The position numbers and the translations under genes are program-made. Under the pieces are notes generated by a model. That model was given only the letters and a program-made list of their open reading frames with translations, was not told the DNA's origin and made no database searches. 8,900 nt of DNA from CAZYVA01 sp964650695 (lineage in GTDB: Bacteria; Bacillota; Clostridia; Lachnospirales; Lachnospiraceae), in assembly GCA_964650695.1 (NCBI GenBank), contig CAZYVA010000078.1, positions 1 through 8,900 on the forward strand, given 5' to 3'. Positions 1 to 6,361 of this stretch are shown here, one piece after another. The stretch's first letter is position 1, and every line of letters starts with the position of its first letter.

Positions 1-1258
1 TCGTGCCGCTTGAACTGCTGCTTGAACTGCTGCCGCTTGAACTGCTGCTTGCCTTATTATTATCCTCTTTGATCTGGCTTTTCTTTTCAGATGTATAAGC
101 GCTGGCATCCTGCCGTTCCAACGCCTTATCCTCATCCGTATCCTGGTATGTCTGCGTACTAAGCTGCGAATAATCCGTAGCGTCCCTCTGCCCGACCCTC
201 GCCACAATCGCGCTGCTTAAGCTGGCGACCGTGCTGGAAACCGTATACTCGGATTCATCAAACAGGAATTCATGCAATTGCGCTACATTGGTATCCAGGT
301 TTACCGGGATCACGATACTGCCAAGCCCGGAAATCGTCGCCGTTGTCTTGTCAAATGGGAAGCCTGCATTCTCCGTCAGCTTGTAATCCTTAAAACTCTT
401 CGCGTAATACAAAATATCCGTCGTGCTGAAGCTCGTCTTGATGGTCGGGAATACCTCGTCGATGATACGGTTGAGCGTGCCAAGGTCTGATTTCTGCACC
501 TGCTCCACAATCTTCTCGATGACCAGCCTCTGGCGTTCCGTCCGGGTAAAATCCCCGCCTGCCGTGGACCGGATACGTGCGTAAGTCGTTGCCTGGTCTC
601 CGTTGAGAAGCTGTAAGCCGGGGCCATCGATCTTCTTCCCTTTCTTTTTCCCGGAGGCCCGCGCCGTTTCATTTACAAACTTATTCAGATATTCCACCTC
701 CACCTCCTGGACGTCGATCTCCACGCCGCCCAACAGGTCGATGGCATTGGAGATCGCGCTCCAGTCCACGGTGACAAATTGCTGGATATCCAGATCAAGG
801 TTTTTATTCAACATGTTGATGGCATCCGTCGGGCCGCCGAAGGCATAGGCCGCGTTGCACTTCTGAAGCGTGCCGTCGCCGATATCCAGCACCGTATCCC
901 GGTAAACGGAAACCATGCGGATCTCCTTTGTCTCTTTATTCAGGCTGGCGACGATGATACAGTCTGTACGGGTCCCTTGATCCAACTGCCCGGATCGGGA
1001 ATCCACGCCAAATAACGCAACGTTCAGATAACCGGTCCCTAAATCCTGCTCCTGCACCTCCTCATTCACCACAATGTCTTCCGCCGCGATCTCTTCCTGG
1101 TCCAGCTTTCCAAGCTTCGCGGCGGCATAAACAATCCCCGAAGCGGCAATCGCCAAAAGCATGCCGCCAAAACATACCCCTATTTTTTTTGCCATGCTCA
1201 GCCGCGTGAACCAGTTCCCGGATTTTTTCCTTCTTCTGCGTCTTCTGCGTTTTGCCAT
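1..1258 (-). CDS. LCP (LytR-CpsA-Psr) family wall-polymer ligase, 3' end outside window
   Basis: The frame is open from ATG at 1258 to the window edge (419 codons, no stop), so the C-terminus is missing. Residues 1-12 are very basic (MAKRRRRRRRKK), then one membrane helix at about 26-46, giving a cytoplasmic N-terminus and an outer catalytic domain. Residues 77-245 carry the LCP signature: FGVDSR (83-88), RTD (97-99), VSVYRDT (116-122), YARIRST (226-232) and GDFTRTERQR (235-244), with the Asp and Arg residues that bind the pyrophosphate of the polyprenyl donor. Known members move teichoic acid, capsule or other glycopolymers from a lipid carrier to peptidoglycan; the polymer used here cannot be read from sequence. 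The C-terminal part becomes a charged linker and then a Ser/Gly tract (from about 402). The start is supported by AGAGG 9 nt upstream. It lies 36 nt after the GH25 gene with no terminator between, so probably cotranscribed. The family call is firm; a specific name (tagT/lytR) is not justified. Confidence 0.93.
   Translation of the reverse strand, partial: MAKRRRRRRRKKSGNWFTRLSMAKKIGVCFGGMLLAIAASGIVYAAAKLGKLDQEEIAAEDIVVNEEVQEQDLGTGYLNVALFGVDSRSGQLDQGTRTDCIIVASLNKETKEIRMVSVYRDTVLDIGDGTLQKCNAAYAFGGPTDAINMLNKNLDLDIQQFVTVDWSAISNAIDLLGGVEIDVQEVEVEYLNKFVNETARASGKKKGKKIDGPGLQLLNGDQATTYARIRSTAGGDFTRTERQRLVIEKIVEQVQKSDLGTLNRIIDEVFPTIKTSFSTTDILYYAKSFKDYKLTENAGFPFDKTTATISGLGSIVIPVNLDTNVAQLHEFLFDESEYTVSSTVASLSSAIVARVGQRDATDYSQLSTQTYQDTDEDKALERQDASAYTSEKKSQIKEDNNKASSSSSGSSSSSSSSGT
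5..51. repeat. 27-bp-period repeat encoding the Ser/Gly tail of the LCP protein
   Basis: The 20-base segment at 5-24 recurs exactly at 32-51, a 27-bp (nine-codon) period. Shorter internal echoes of TTGAACTGCTGC are also present. On the minus strand it encodes almost only Ser with single Gly residues. It probably continues past the window start. Such tracts are often flexible wall-spanning linkers and tend to change copy number by slippage. Confidence 0.8.
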
Positions 1259-1294
1259 TCCAGCGTACCTCTTTCCCTAAAAAATAATGATTTC

Positions 1295-3184
1295 TTACCC
1301 CAACGTCTTTGCGCTCTTCACGGATGAATACGCGCCGTTAAACTTGACTCCCGCATAAGTCCGGTATGCGCGGACACGGTATTTATACTTTGTATTTTCC
1401 TCAAGCCCGGAATCCGTCCATGAAACCTTGGAACCTTTTTTGATGGTTTTGACGGTTTCATATTGCTTCGTCCCTTGATTGTAGCGCTGTATTTCATAGC
1501 CGGAAGCCTTGGACACCTTCTTCCAGCCGATTTTGACCTTATTTGCTGCTTTGGACTTGATAGACAGGGAAACTTTCCCGATCGTCGATGGGTCGTCGGC
1601 ATTGACCCTGCTCTTTTTTAAGTATCCCGTTTTTTTAACGCCATTGATCTTCACGCTGACCTTATACCAGCTCCCCGAAGATCCGGTGATCGTGACTTTG
1701 GCGCCTTTCTTCTTAATCGTCCCCAGCTTCTTGCTTGACGCGGAAGCTTTTTTGCGCAGCGCCAGGTTCGAGGCTTTTGTTTTCCCTTTTATGGAAGCCA
1801 GGGTAGCCGCTTCCGCCTCGTTTGACGGGATGCCCTTGCTCCTGCCGTTAAACACCTCTTTGTACGGCAGCACCTGGTATTTATACAGTGTGGCGGCATC
1901 CCGGTTTTTGTCCTTATAAGAGGTGGCGGATGTAGAGGCAACCGTTTTATAAACCGTTGATCCGCCTGCCGCGCGCTGTACAATGTATCCCTTCGCCCCG
2001 GCCGCCGTAAGCCACGAGACCTTCACCTTGTCAAATCCTGCCGTCTGGGCAGACGCCGAGGTTGTAACCGTAATGTCCGTGATGCCTGTGTTGAAGCCGA
2101 TGCATTTTTTCGTCCCATCCGCGCCAGCCTCATAAATTTTATAAGAATAGCTGCTGCCAGGGCTTAATCCTGTATCCGTAAATGTTGTCGCGCTCCCGAC
2201 GCCCGATAACAGCTCGTAGGCGCTCCCGTTTTTCCTCCAGACTTCATACGTCCCTCCGGATGTATACGGCTGCCAGGACAAGGAAAGGCTTGTCGGCGAC
2301 CGCCCGGAGATACGCAGCAAATTCACATACCGGAAATTGACGTCTGTCTTCCCTCCGTTCCCTGTCACACCGGCTACGCTGCCGGAGGAAGAATACTGCC
2401 AGAACTCATATTCCCCCGCGTAATCCGTGGAATCCGTATAATGCGCCAGCCAGACTGCGGAATCCTGGCTGAAATCCGCCGCGTATAAGCTGCTGGACAG
2501 CATAGATTTGTTCGCGTATACCATTGGGGTATAGCCCCTCTCCTTTACACGGTCACAAAACGCCACGCAGATATCCGTCGCCGTCTCTTTGCTCAGTTTT
2601 GCATTATACAGCCTTCCGACACCGACAGCCACATACTCATAATCCAGGACGATCGGCAGATCGATCTGATAGCCCGCGACCCTGTCAACGATATAGTCCG
2701 CTTCCTCTACCGCCTCATCAACCGTGACTGCCTGCGAAAAAATATAGGCGCCAATGGGTACGCCCACGGCATTGGCATTCCGAAGGTTTTCTTCCGCTTT
2801 GACGTCCGTCTTCAGCGCGCCGTTGCTGTATCCCCGGTATGCCACGCGGATGATCGCGAACTTTCCTTTCTCATCATTCTTTACCTTTTCCCAGTTGATC
2901 GTCCCATTGTAATAGGAGACATCAATACCTTTTTCTATATAACAGTCATTGTATTTACTCTGCGATACCGCCAGAGCGGAAACCGCACTTCCAAAAGACG
3001 CCTCTTCCGCTTTTCCTGCCAGACGGTAGTTCCCCGGATCTTCCGGGTCATAATAGGCATCATCCCCGCCATCTGCTTCCACCTGCACGTCCGTATCCTC
3101 CGCCTCTGCGGCGGACACCGGCAAGATCCCCAAAAACATCGCACCGACAAGAAAAAACGCCAGCATTTTATGTCTGTGTCCCAT
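1295..3184 (-). CDS. Secreted GH25 lysozyme-like hydrolase with FN3 and SH3 modules
   Basis: A 629-residue secreted protein predicted to cleave the MurNAc-GlcNAc backbone of peptidoglycan. Residues 1-25 form a signal peptide with a likely cut after PVSA. A GH25 domain spans about 86-289. It has the opening GIDVSYYNG with D88, the catalytic DYE motif (D181, E183) after a hydrophobic strand, WQY (262-264) and a late Asp in TDVNFRY (D281), so the family's acidic residues look intact. Then come two FN3-like domains (about 296-370 and 383-461), a bacterial SH3-like domain (about 466-529, very Lys-rich, ending in GYLKKSRVN) and a third FN3-like domain (538-629). The modules probably bind or space the enzyme in the wall. 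I chose ATG 3184 over in-frame ATG 3241. The former has GGAGAGGGAAGGA just upstream and begins directly with a signal peptide. The latter sits at the predicted transcription start with no ribosome site. The stop lies 36 nt before the LCP gene, suggesting a hydrolase-ligase pair on one transcript. Confidence 0.92.
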   Translation of the reverse strand: MGHRHKMLAFFLVGAMFLGILPVSAAEAEDTDVQVEADGGDDAYYDPEDPGNYRLAGKAEEASFGSAVSALAVSQSKYNDCYIEKGIDVSYYNGTINWEKVKNDEKGKFAIIRVAYRGYSNGALKTDVKAEENLRNANAVGVPIGAYIFSQAVTVDEAVEEADYIVDRVAGYQIDLPIVLDYEYVAVGVGRLYNAKLSKETATDICVAFCDRVKERGYTPMVYANKSMLSSSLYAADFSQDSAVWLAHYTDSTDYAGEYEFWQYSSSGSVAGVTGNGGKTDVNFRYVNLLRISGRSPTSLSLSWQPYTSGGTYEVWRKNGSAYELLSGVGSATTFTDTGLSPGSSYSYKIYEAGADGTKKCIGFNTGITDITVTTSASAQTAGFDKVKVSWLTAAGAKGYIVQRAAGGSTVYKTVASTSATSYKDKNRDAATLYKYQVLPYKEVFNGRSKGIPSNEAEAATLASIKGKTKASNLALRKKASASSKKLGTIKKKGAKVTITGSSGSWYKVSVKINGVKKTGYLKKSRVNADDPSTIGKVSLSIKSKAANKVKIGWKKVSKASGYEIQRYNQGTKQYETVKTIKKGSKVSWTDSGLEENTKYKYRVRAYRTYAGVKFNGAYSSVKSAKTLG

Positions 3185-3249
3185 GTTCCTTCCCTCTCCG
3201 AATAAGCCTTGCTTCAGCCATAGTGTTTGCCCTTGGTCCATAATGGTTT

Positions 3250-3278
3250 ATTATACAGAATCCTTTCCCAATTATCAA
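3250..3278 (-). promoter_or_regulatory. SigA-type promoter for the GH25-LCP transcript
   Basis: On the minus strand TTGATA (3278-3273), a 17-nt spacer and TATAAT (3255-3250) form a near-perfect housekeeping promoter. Transcription should begin near 3242-3244, giving a leader of about 60 nt to the start at 3184. This placement also argues against translation from ATG 3241. Confidence 0.8.
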
Positions 3279-3352
3279 GACAACGAAGGAAAATTAAAAA
3301 TTTCTTATGTTTCAGCCCTTCCCCTCCGCCCCTCACTCCCTAAACCCCTTTC

Positions 3353-3390
3353 TCACGGAATGCCCGGTAAATGGGCATTCCCGGCCGTGA
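3353..3390. repeat. Inverted repeat in the prs/GH25 intergenic region
   Basis: GGAATGCCC (3357-3365) and GGGCATTCC (3373-3381) are perfect 9-bp arms around a 7-nt AT-rich spacer. TCAC (3353-3356) and GTGA (3387-3390) can extend the stem past a one-sided 5-nt bulge. No U-run follows in either direction, so it is not a standard terminator. It lies between the two divergent promoters, about 40 bp upstream of the prs -35 and about 75 bp upstream of the GH25 -35. A dyad operator or an RNA hairpin are both possible; function is unknown. Confidence 0.5.
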
Positions 3391-3406
3391 ATCGTAACCT
3401 CTGGAA

Positions 3407-3440
3407 GGGAACAGGATACAAAAGAGGCTTGCCCTGTCCC
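3407..3440. repeat. Imperfect inverted repeat overlapping the candidate prs -35
   Basis: GGG-a-ACAGG (3407-3415) faces CCTGTCCC (3433-3440) with one bulged A and a 17-nt spacer. The right arm covers part of the predicted prs -35 (3429-3434), a position where a regulator could block polymerase. It does not match an operator I recognise, and a dyad this short can arise by chance. Confidence 0.35.
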
Positions 3441-3457
3441 GGACATTTTGATAAGAT
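3429..3457 (+). promoter_or_regulatory. Candidate SigA-type promoter for prs
   Basis: TTGCCC (3429-3434), a 17-nt spacer and TAAGAT (3452-3457) resemble a housekeeping promoter of moderate strength. Transcription would start near 3464, leaving about 30 nt before the start codon at 3496. It is the best match I see in this intergenic region on the plus strand. Confidence 0.55.
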
Positions 3458-3495
3458 GGGATAAAGGATACCGTTACCGGGAAAGGAGAAAGGCT

Positions 3496-4674
3496 ATGAC
3501 AACAAATTTAGATTTTGAAAAAGCGCTGCCTGCGGCCCCGCTCAAAATTGCCGCGATGGATAGCTGCCGGGAACTTGGTGAAAAGGTAAACGCCTACATC
3601 GTTGCCTTCCGCCAGGACACCCTGAAGGAATCTCCGGATTCTGCGTTGTTTTCCAGCTATCAATTGGATAATTACCTGATCGAATGCCACTGCCCGCGGT
3701 TCGGGAGCGGCGAGGCAAAAGGGATTTTAAAAGAATCTGTGCGGGGAAAAGATCTGTTCATCATGGCAGACGTATGCAACTACAGCCTGACTTACACAGT
3801 GAACGGCCATCTGAACCATATGTCCCCGGACAACCATTTCCAGGATATCAAACGCATCATCGCGGCTGCCACCGGAAAGGCCAGAAGGATCAGCGTCATC
3901 ATGCCTTTTTTATATGAAAGCCGCCAGCATAAACGTACCAAACGCGAATCCCTGGACTGCTCGCTGGCTCTTCAGGAACTGGCGGATATGGGGATCGATA
4001 ATATCATTACCTTTGACGCCCACGACCCGAGGGTGCAGAACGCAATCCCGCTTTCCGGTTTTGACAATTTCATGCCTACCTACCAGTTCATGAAAGCCCT
4101 CCTTCGCGCCGAGCCGGATCTGGCCGTGGACAAAGACCACCTGATGATCATCAGCCCGGATGAAGGGGCGATGCACCGGGCCGTCTATTTTTCCAACACC
4201 ATCGGCGTGGACATGGGTATGTTTTACAAACGCAGGGACTATTCCCAGGTCATAGACGGGAAAAACCCGATTGTCGCCCACGAATTCCTGGGGACGAATA
4301 TCAATGGTAAAGACGTCATCATCATCGATGACATGATCTCCTCCGGCGAAAGCATGCTGGACGTCGCCAAACAGATCAAAGAACGGGACGCGGGGCGCGT
4401 GTTTGTCTGTACGACATTCGGGCTTTTTACCGACGGCTTTGAAAAATTCGATGAATATTATGAAAAAGGGTACATCGACCGGGTGATCACTACCAATCTG
4501 ACCTATCTCCCGCCTTGCACGAAAGAAAAACCGTACTTTGTCACGGCGGATATGAGTAAATTCCTGGCGCTGATCATTGATTCGATCAACCACAACACCT
4601 CTATCAGCCATGTGCTGATCCCGACACAGAAGATCCATGCGCTGCTGGAAAAGCACCAAAGGAAACAAGGCTGA
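3496..4674 (+). CDS. prs: Ribose-phosphate pyrophosphokinase (PRPP synthase), long form
   Basis: A cytoplasmic enzyme of 392 residues expected to make PRPP from ribose 5-phosphate and ATP, feeding purine, pyrimidine, NAD, His and Trp synthesis. Visible landmarks are ESVRGKDLFIMAD (81-93), the region equivalent to the ATP-binding loop (about 136-148), FDAHDPRVQNAIPL (173-186), SPDEGAMHRA (220-229), KRRD (245-248, the catalytic Lys-Arg segment) and the PRPP-binding loop VIIIDDMISSGESM (274-287). It is longer than the usual 310-320 residues, and several canonical motifs are altered, including the RQDRK segment and the DTAGT part of the PRPP loop (here SSGES). This points to a divergent clostridial subfamily. 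I chose ATG 3496 because AAAGGAG lies about 10 nt upstream; the in-frame ATG at 3448 lies inside the predicted promoter. It is monocistronic, and its stop codon lies inside a strong terminator hairpin. A paralogue with another phosphoribosyl role cannot be excluded. Confidence 0.87.
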   Translation: MTTNLDFEKALPAAPLKIAAMDSCRELGEKVNAYIVAFRQDTLKESPDSALFSSYQLDNYLIECHCPRFGSGEAKGILKESVRGKDLFIMADVCNYSLTYTVNGHLNHMSPDNHFQDIKRIIAAATGKARRISVIMPFLYESRQHKRTKRESLDCSLALQELADMGIDNIITFDAHDPRVQNAIPLSGFDNFMPTYQFMKALLRAEPDLAVDKDHLMIISPDEGAMHRAVYFSNTIGVDMGMFYKRRDYSQVIDGKNPIVAHEFLGTNINGKDVIIIDDMISSGESMLDVAKQIKERDAGRVFVCTTFGLFTDGFEKFDEYYEKGYIDRVITTNLTYLPPCTKEKPYFVTADMSKFLALIIDSINHNTSISHVLIPTQKIHALLEKHQRKQG

Positions 4675-4731
4675 AAGCGGACGCCGGACAGCCCGGCGTC
4701 CGCTTTCAGCCCTTTGCCCTTCACCTTTTTT
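4669..4731. terminator. Perfect 19-bp hairpin, probable bidirectional terminator of convergent genes
   Basis: Arms 4669-4687 and 4693-4711 are exact reverse complements with a 5-nt loop. The stem is GC-rich and contains the prs stop codon (4672-4674). A run of six T follows at 4726-4731, but 14 nt after the stem. In the minus direction the stem is followed by a loosely U-rich stretch (TTGTTTCCTTT). It sits between the convergent prs and deacetylase genes, where a shared terminator is expected. The U-runs are less ideal than the stem. Confidence 0.8.
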
Positions 4732-6181
4732 AATCATCCGTAAAATCCGTGTATTTCTCCCCGTTTTCCATTTTAACATCTTTCGCCGCCGCCAGTTCCG
4801 ACACCGTCACAAGCTGATACCCCTCCTCCGTCAGCCGGGGGATCAGATCCAGGGCCGCGTCCACCGACTCCGTATGGATATCATGGAGAAGGATGATATT
4901 CCCGTCCTCCAGCGAATCCATCACCGACTGGATCGTGCTGTCCGCGTTTCTCGTCTTCCAGTCCAGCGTGTCAATATTCCACAGGATCATCGGGAGCCCT
5001 ACGTTTTCCCGGACCGTATCATTGATCGCGCCGTAAGGCGGACGCATCACCGTTGCCTTGCTTCCGGCCGCGTTGTCGATCTTCGTATTGGTCCGTTCCA
5101 TCTGCTTCTGGATCTCGCCGGCAGAAAGCTTTGTAAGCTGCGAATGGTCGTAGGAATGGCTGCCCAGCTCACATCCGATCTGCTTCATCTTTTTTACTGC
5201 ATCCGCATAGGAATCCACGTTCTGCCCCACCATGAAGAATGTCGCGTGGCTGTCATACTTCTCTAACTGGTCCAGCAGTTCCATCGTGCGCTCCCCCGGC
5301 CCATCGTCAAACGTGAGCGCCACCATCGGTTTATCCTTGTCGATGTTGCCATCCTCCTTGGAAATCAGTTCCCCGTCGTCGCTGAAGGTGCAGAGGGAAA
5401 GCCCGACTGTGGCCTCCCCGGTGACCATCTTCCCGTCACTCTCAAAATAATAGGTTTTCTTCTTGATTTCCTGCCAACCGGTGAGCGCGGCCCCGTCCTT
5501 GCCAAGGTAATACCGGTCCTCCCCCTGCTCTTTCCAGCTATCCGCCGCCATGACGCCCTTTTTGTTGAAATAATACGTCTTGTTTTTAATCGTCTGCCAG
5601 CCGGTGGCCATCTCCCCGTTTTCATCAAAATAGTATGTCTTCTGCATGGATACGACAAAATCGCTGGTGACATATGTCCCGTCATATTTTTGGAATTTCG
5701 TGCCATCCCAGACGCCTACCGGGTTTTTCACCGTGACCTTGCCGTTTTTCACGCTGAAATCAATATGCCGTTTCCATGCTTTGCTGATTTTTTCCTGGAT
5801 CTCCTCATCGACGGTCACCTGGATCTTGTACGTGCCTTCCACCGCCGGGTCCGCGTTGCTGGATAGGGTGTAATATTTCCCGCCTTGCAGGTCTTTTGCA
5901 AAATCGGCCGCCGTATAATTGGTTTTTTTATCTAGGACTGCGTCCTCATCCTCCGCGATCTCCACGTCAACGCCCAGGGACGGGAGCTCCTCGCCCTGGA
6001 GGATCTCAATGTTCTTGCCCGAAAGCGTTATCTTTGCCGTCTTCGTCAAAAAATGCGCAATCCCCCAAATCAGGAGTAAAAAAATAATAAAAGCAAAAAG
6101 AGCAAGAATCATATGGAAAGCCCTTACTCTTTTACGATGCCGTTTCAAGCCCTGTAACGTCCTTGCCCTTTGATCTGCCAT
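4730..6181 (-). CDS. Membrane-anchored polysaccharide deacetylase (NodB/CE4) with choline-binding-type repeats
   Basis: A 483-residue extracellular enzyme held by one N-terminal helix (about 23-43) after a basic cytoplasmic segment. Residues about 50-155 look like an Ig-type beta domain. Residues 180-271 hold four to five repeats of about 20 residues of the KTYYFxxxGxMxTGWQ type, as in choline- or glucan-binding wall proteins; the last is degenerate. The NodB domain covers 284-466 with a complete active site: TFDDGP (290-295; D292 base, D293 metal), HSYDH (H342 and H346, metal), RPPYG (380-384), DTLDW (404-408) and LLHD (H433). Known relatives remove N-acetyl groups from peptidoglycan GlcNAc/MurNAc or other wall sugars, which lowers lysozyme sensitivity; the substrate here is inferred. 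ATG 6181 has GGGGG 7 nt upstream. The longer frame begins with a TTG inside the leader and lacks a good ribosome site. It has its own promoter, and serA lies upstream on the same strand with no clear terminator between. PgdA-like, but no firm symbol. Confidence 0.93.
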   Translation of the reverse strand: MADQRARTLQGLKRHRKRVRAFHMILALFAFIIFLLLIWGIAHFLTKTAKITLSGKNIEILQGEELPSLGVDVEIAEDEDAVLDKKTNYTAADFAKDLQGGKYYTLSSNADPAVEGTYKIQVTVDEEIQEKISKAWKRHIDFSVKNGKVTVKNPVGVWDGTKFQKYDGTYVTSDFVVSMQKTYYFDENGEMATGWQTIKNKTYYFNKKGVMAADSWKEQGEDRYYLGKDGAALTGWQEIKKKTYYFESDGKMVTGEATVGLSLCTFSDDGELISKEDGNIDKDKPMVALTFDDGPGERTMELLDQLEKYDSHATFFMVGQNVDSYADAVKKMKQIGCELGSHSYDHSQLTKLSAGEIQKQMERTNTKIDNAAGSKATVMRPPYGAINDTVRENVGLPMILWNIDTLDWKTRNADSTIQSVMDSLEDGNIILLHDIHTESVDAALDLIPRLTEEGYQLVTVSELAAAKDVKMENGEKYTDFTDD

Positions 6182-6298
6182 CGTAAAACCCCCGCAACTA
6201 GTGATCCCATAACAATCCAAAATCCTTCGGACTGCCGCGCGGCCTGCATGGCAGCCCAGGCAAACCAATCTGCTTGGGCTTCTTCCGGCCTACACCGA
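6182..6298 (-). promoter_or_regulatory. Structured 5' leader of the deacetylase gene
   Basis: The predicted transcript has about 115 nt before the start codon. Hairpin 1 pairs 6275-6280 with 6253-6258 and 6271-6273 with 6260-6262, with one mismatch and an 8-nt loop. Hairpin 2 pairs 6250-6254 with 6232-6236 and overlaps hairpin 1 by two bases. Hairpin 3 pairs 6229-6233 with 6221-6225 around a GAA loop and overlaps hairpin 2 by two bases. The 5' arm of hairpin 1 could instead pair with the Shine-Dalgarno GGGGG (6189-6193) and the Us after it. I do not recognise a known riboswitch class. Structure and function are inferred. Confidence 0.35.
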
Positions 6299-6303
6299 TT
6301 TTT

Positions 6304-6332
6304 AGTATACTCTACTTCGACATATTTTTCAA
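6304..6332 (-). promoter_or_regulatory. SigA-type promoter for the deacetylase gene
   Basis: On the minus strand TTGAAA (6332-6327), a 17-nt spacer and TATACT (6309-6304) give a near-consensus promoter in an AT-rich stretch just after serA. Start of transcription is predicted near 6297. It means the deacetylase can be expressed independently of the ilvB-serC-serA transcript. Confidence 0.78.
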
Positions 6333-6361
6333 TGTTTGTATTTTTAATTATTATTAAGGTT

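Noticed and set aside
1..60. Short repeats as a CRISPR array
   Set aside because: There are no unique spacers; the repeats are in-frame Ser/Gly codons of the LCP gene.
3185..3241. N-terminal extension of the GH25 protein from ATG 3241
   Set aside because: This ATG is at the predicted transcription start with no Shine-Dalgarno, and the extension would bury the signal peptide; ATG 3184 has a strong site.
3353..3390. Inverted repeat as a Rho-independent terminator
   Set aside because: No T-run follows on either strand and it lies upstream of both flanking divergent genes.
3910..4779. Long minus-strand open frame (289 codons) across prs
   Set aside because: It lies antisense to a well-supported prs and has an unnatural His/Asp/Arg-rich composition, no domain and no convincing ribosome site.
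4637..5266. Plus-strand open frame (209 codons) over the prs end, terminator and deacetylase
   Set aside because: It runs through the terminator hairpin and antisense to the conserved NodB domain, with Arg/His-rich low-information sequence.
6182..6268. N-terminal extension of the deacetylase from TTG 6268
   Set aside because: It would translate the GC-rich hairpin leader, lacks a good ribosome site, and the protein starts naturally before a basic segment and membrane helix at 6181.
6250..6300. Plus-strand GGCAAACC followed by CCGGCCTA recalls the c-di-GMP-I (GEMM) riboswitch
   Set aside because: The GCAAAGCC element and closing stems are missing, the order and spacing do not fit, and no plus-strand gene follows; both flanking genes are on the minus strand.
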